64,000 nt of DNA from assembly GCF_949628265.1 (NCBI RefSeq), contig NC_088789.1:4394886-4458885 (forward strand), given 5' to 3'. The notes under the pieces are model-generated. The model searched no databases and was not told the DNA's origin. It worked only from the letters and a program-made list of their open reading frames with translations. A program made the translations under genes and the position numbers. This document shows positions 61,876 to 64,000 of the stretch, in pieces. The number at the start of each line of letters is the position of its first letter. The first letter of the stretch is position 1. Source of the DNA: Cloeon dipterum (lineage: Eukaryota > Arthropoda > Insecta > Ephemeroptera > Baetidae).

Positions 61876-64000
61876 ATGAGCGCCGACGAGCACGAAGAGT
61901 CGTGCCGGCAGCTGCTGCAGGCCCTGAAATGCACCGCCGAGGGCCTCCTCGCAGGACACTCGACCAATGTGTGGAGTGTCTACGGCGGACTGCAAAGGCT
62001 ACACTCGGCCGTCCTCAAGATCTTGCAGCATGGCCTCAAGACCCGCGATCCTCAGGTGAGAAATACATTAATCAGGTTTCATGGTGTCTCGCTTTTGTTA
62101 ATTCAGGGACAAGTGTTTTCTCATGCGAATCGATCAAAATAAACCTCAGTAATTTGATCCTTCACGCTCCTTGCGTTTCTCACAGGGCTTCCCTGATCCG
62201 TGGGCCTTTGTTGAGGCTCTGCAGTGGCTGCAGCCATCGTTGGCCACCTCCCCGCCCTTCCGACAGCCCCTGCTGAAGATCCCACAGGCCACACCCGATG
62301 AAGACACACCGAGTGAATCACGCCGGAATGATCAGTATTCAGAGTGGCTTTTTAAAAGGCAAGGAAACTTTTCTATTATTGCTATTGTTAATTTTATATT
62401 TAAAACTAACATTCAAGGAGTTAAATTTATTTTATAGTGATGTTAAAATAAAAGCTAACAAAAATGCGAAGCAATGTTTATTTTACTTCTTGTGTTTCGC
62501 AGTTCTCTTACCTGCTTCTCTACTTTCAGCTTGGAGTCTCACACTTTGTCTACCAAGTTGTCTTGGCTGCTCTCCGACCGGAGTCACCTAGAAACGTGCT
62601 TTGAACCTCATGCATTTTTTCTCCAATCAAGGCACGCTGAGGCTGCCTTAATTTGCCTCAGGGCTGTTGAACAAGGCCAGCCTTCCCTTTTGAATGACTT
62701 GGATCCAAGATTGGTAAGAAGTAAATTTCTAGCTACATAATTTCTTAAGGTGGTGAAATTCTTGAGTGTGTAGAGTCATTGACATTATTTTGTTTGTTAC
62801 AATCTATTTATCATTTATGATGGTGCAAAAAGTTAAATAACCATTATAAGTTCTATTCCCACCCTCTTTTTACACTAAGTAAGTTGCGCAACATCTTTTT
62901 ATTGCTGACAGTCAGAAGATATTCTCCAACGCGGCTGCATTTTGTGCATCAAAATTAATTCATTCAATTTGTCATCAAATTAATTCCTAAAGCATTGTGA
63001 AACATCTCAGATACGCCCACAAGTAGGCGGTTTTGTTTATTATTTTTAGATTTCTATTCAGCACCACCGCTTTTATTATAACTAGCAGGAGGTACACTAT
63101 CCGAGTGAAATTTAATTGATTTCCAATATTCCAATCATAGGCACACATTTGTGAATTGCCAGAATTTTTCCAAACTATATTTTACTGCTGTCCTAACGTC
63201 CTTTCTTTTGCAGTACCTGAGTGAACTAAGCACAAAGCAATTTGTACGATCGCACCGGCGCTGCTCGTCGTTTCCAGACAACGTGCGGCCATTCATCAGA
63301 CTGAACCGCAGATCAACCACGCTGCCACACCTGAAGCTGCTGACTGTGACCAAGCTGACGCTGGAGCGTCAGTGGAACAGTGAGCCCTCGCTTTCCAGTG
63401 TACCCAAACCAAAGACCCGCTTCCGGAGCTCTACCGTTTCGAGCGCCAACCTGACGACAAAATTCGACGCTGAGGTAGCTTTGCGGAAGCTGAAACTCGG
63501 GTGCCTGAATGAGAAACACAAAACCTCTAGTCCTGATAAGGTCGACTCAAAGACTGAACCGCTGAAGAGACCAACAAACCTCACACTGAGCACAATCATC
63601 CAAGAGGACACGCCCAAGTCAGTGGAAAAGGTGTCCGGCGTCAGTTTGCTGGTCGAGCCGTGCTCTGAAGCCTTGAGCCAGGAAATTCCTATTTCGCCTG
63701 CTTCTAACTCAAACAATACCCTTTCAAAACTGGTCACCCCGGTCAGTTCGCTCTCCATCTCTCCACAACTGATGTCGACTGCGTTTTTGTCCACGGCTTA
63801 TGGTTCTATGGACAGGAAAACATCTGAAATCACCAGTTTTTTGGATGGCACTGGAAAGTTCTCTGATCCAGCTGAAGAACTGTGCAGGGAAAACGCACAT
63901 TTTAGTGTTTCAGAGGCGATGATAGCAGCTATCGAAAGAGCCAAATACGAAAGGAGTGAGCGCAAGGCCAATCGGATCCTGGTAACCACACAAAATCCCT
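61876..64000 (+). CDS. Rubicon-like RUN-domain autophagy regulator, N-terminal part (runs off the window)
   Basis: Exons 61876-62055, 62186-62358, 62503-62713 and 63214-64000 (open at the window edge) keep frame and encode about 450 residues. The first roughly 180 form a RUN domain close to vertebrate Rubicon: an L-K-x-T-x-E-G-L helix, then TNVWSVYGGLQRLHSAVLKILQ, a W-x-F-V/W-L-Q core, SEWLFKSSLTCFSTFSLE and CLRAVEQGQPSLL. After a Ser/Thr-rich linker comes ENAHFSVSEAMIAAIERAK at about residue 415, matching the conserved segment in Rubicon that precedes its acidic region. The C-terminal cysteine-rich Rubicon-homology domain, expected to bind Rab7, lies beyond the window. Rubicon restrains autophagosome and endosome maturation through the PI3KC3-UVRAG complex (family knowledge). 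The intron after exon 2 uses a GC donor. PLEKHM1 and other RUN proteins are less likely because they lack the ENAHFS segment. Confidence 0.88.
62359..62360 (+). other. GC splice donor in Rubicon intron 2
   Basis: Exon 2 ends AAA AG at 62358 and the intron starts GCAAGG, the strong AG|GCAAG context typical of GC-AG introns. The acceptor TTTCGCAG precedes exon 3 at 62503, restoring LFK-S-SLTCF, as expected for the RUN domain. No GT donor nearby keeps the frame. Confidence 0.8.
62714..63213 (+). other. intron 3 of Rubicon
   Basis: About 500 bp, AT-rich, donor GTAAGA, acceptor CTTTTGCAG. Nothing else is recognised. Confidence 0.75.

Overview
This 64 kb window is animal nuclear DNA, most likely from an insect or a close arthropod relative. 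Its genes are split by short GT-AG introns (mostly 50-400 bp), and their proteins match insect/animal families: an ETS repressor of the Yan/anterior-open type, mitochondrial SSB, a MyTH4-FERM myosin VII, complex I subunit NDUFV2, and Rubicon. The DNA is AT-rich, carries long microsatellites, and keeps many CpGs. No bacterial operons, CRISPR arrays or phage genes are visible. I cannot name the species.

Layout. (1) Bases 1 to about 43,600 contain no protein exon that I can support. This stretch is AT-rich background with many short GC/CpG-rich islands that become denser toward the aop gene, several microsatellites, at least two diverged interspersed-repeat families, two small fragments resembling non-LTR retrotransposon tails, and one intact tRNA-Asp(GTC) gene on the minus strand (27,983-28,054). 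The first recognisable aop coding exon starts exactly at a splice acceptor, so at least part of this region is probably aop 5' intron and cis-regulatory DNA. (2) 43,598-45,573 (+): aop/yan, with PNT/SAM domain, MAPK-site-rich linker, ETS domain and a short tail. Its 3' UTR converges on (3) mtSSB, 47,428-48,116 (-). (4) 48,953-59,682 (-): a complete myosin VII heavy-chain gene of 37 coding exons. I traced the reading frame through all junctions and it gives about 2,190 residues. (5) 60,057-61,100 (-): NDUFV2, two exons. (6) 61,876 to the window end (+): the N-terminal part of a Rubicon gene, head-to-head with NDUFV2 across about 775 bp.

The genes do not form a pathway. mtSSB and NDUFV2 act in mitochondria, myosin VII in actin-based structures, Rubicon in autophagy/endosome maturation, and Yan in the nucleus downstream of receptor tyrosine kinase/ERK signalling. 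The most useful observations are: two GC-AG introns, one inside the myosin P-loop and one in the Rubicon RUN domain; a miR-7 seed match and a PUF element in the aop 3' UTR; paired PxDLS and SUMO-type motifs in the Yan tail; a surplus of POU octamers upstream of aop; and a local duplication array near 24-25.5 kb. I found no wholly new biological system.
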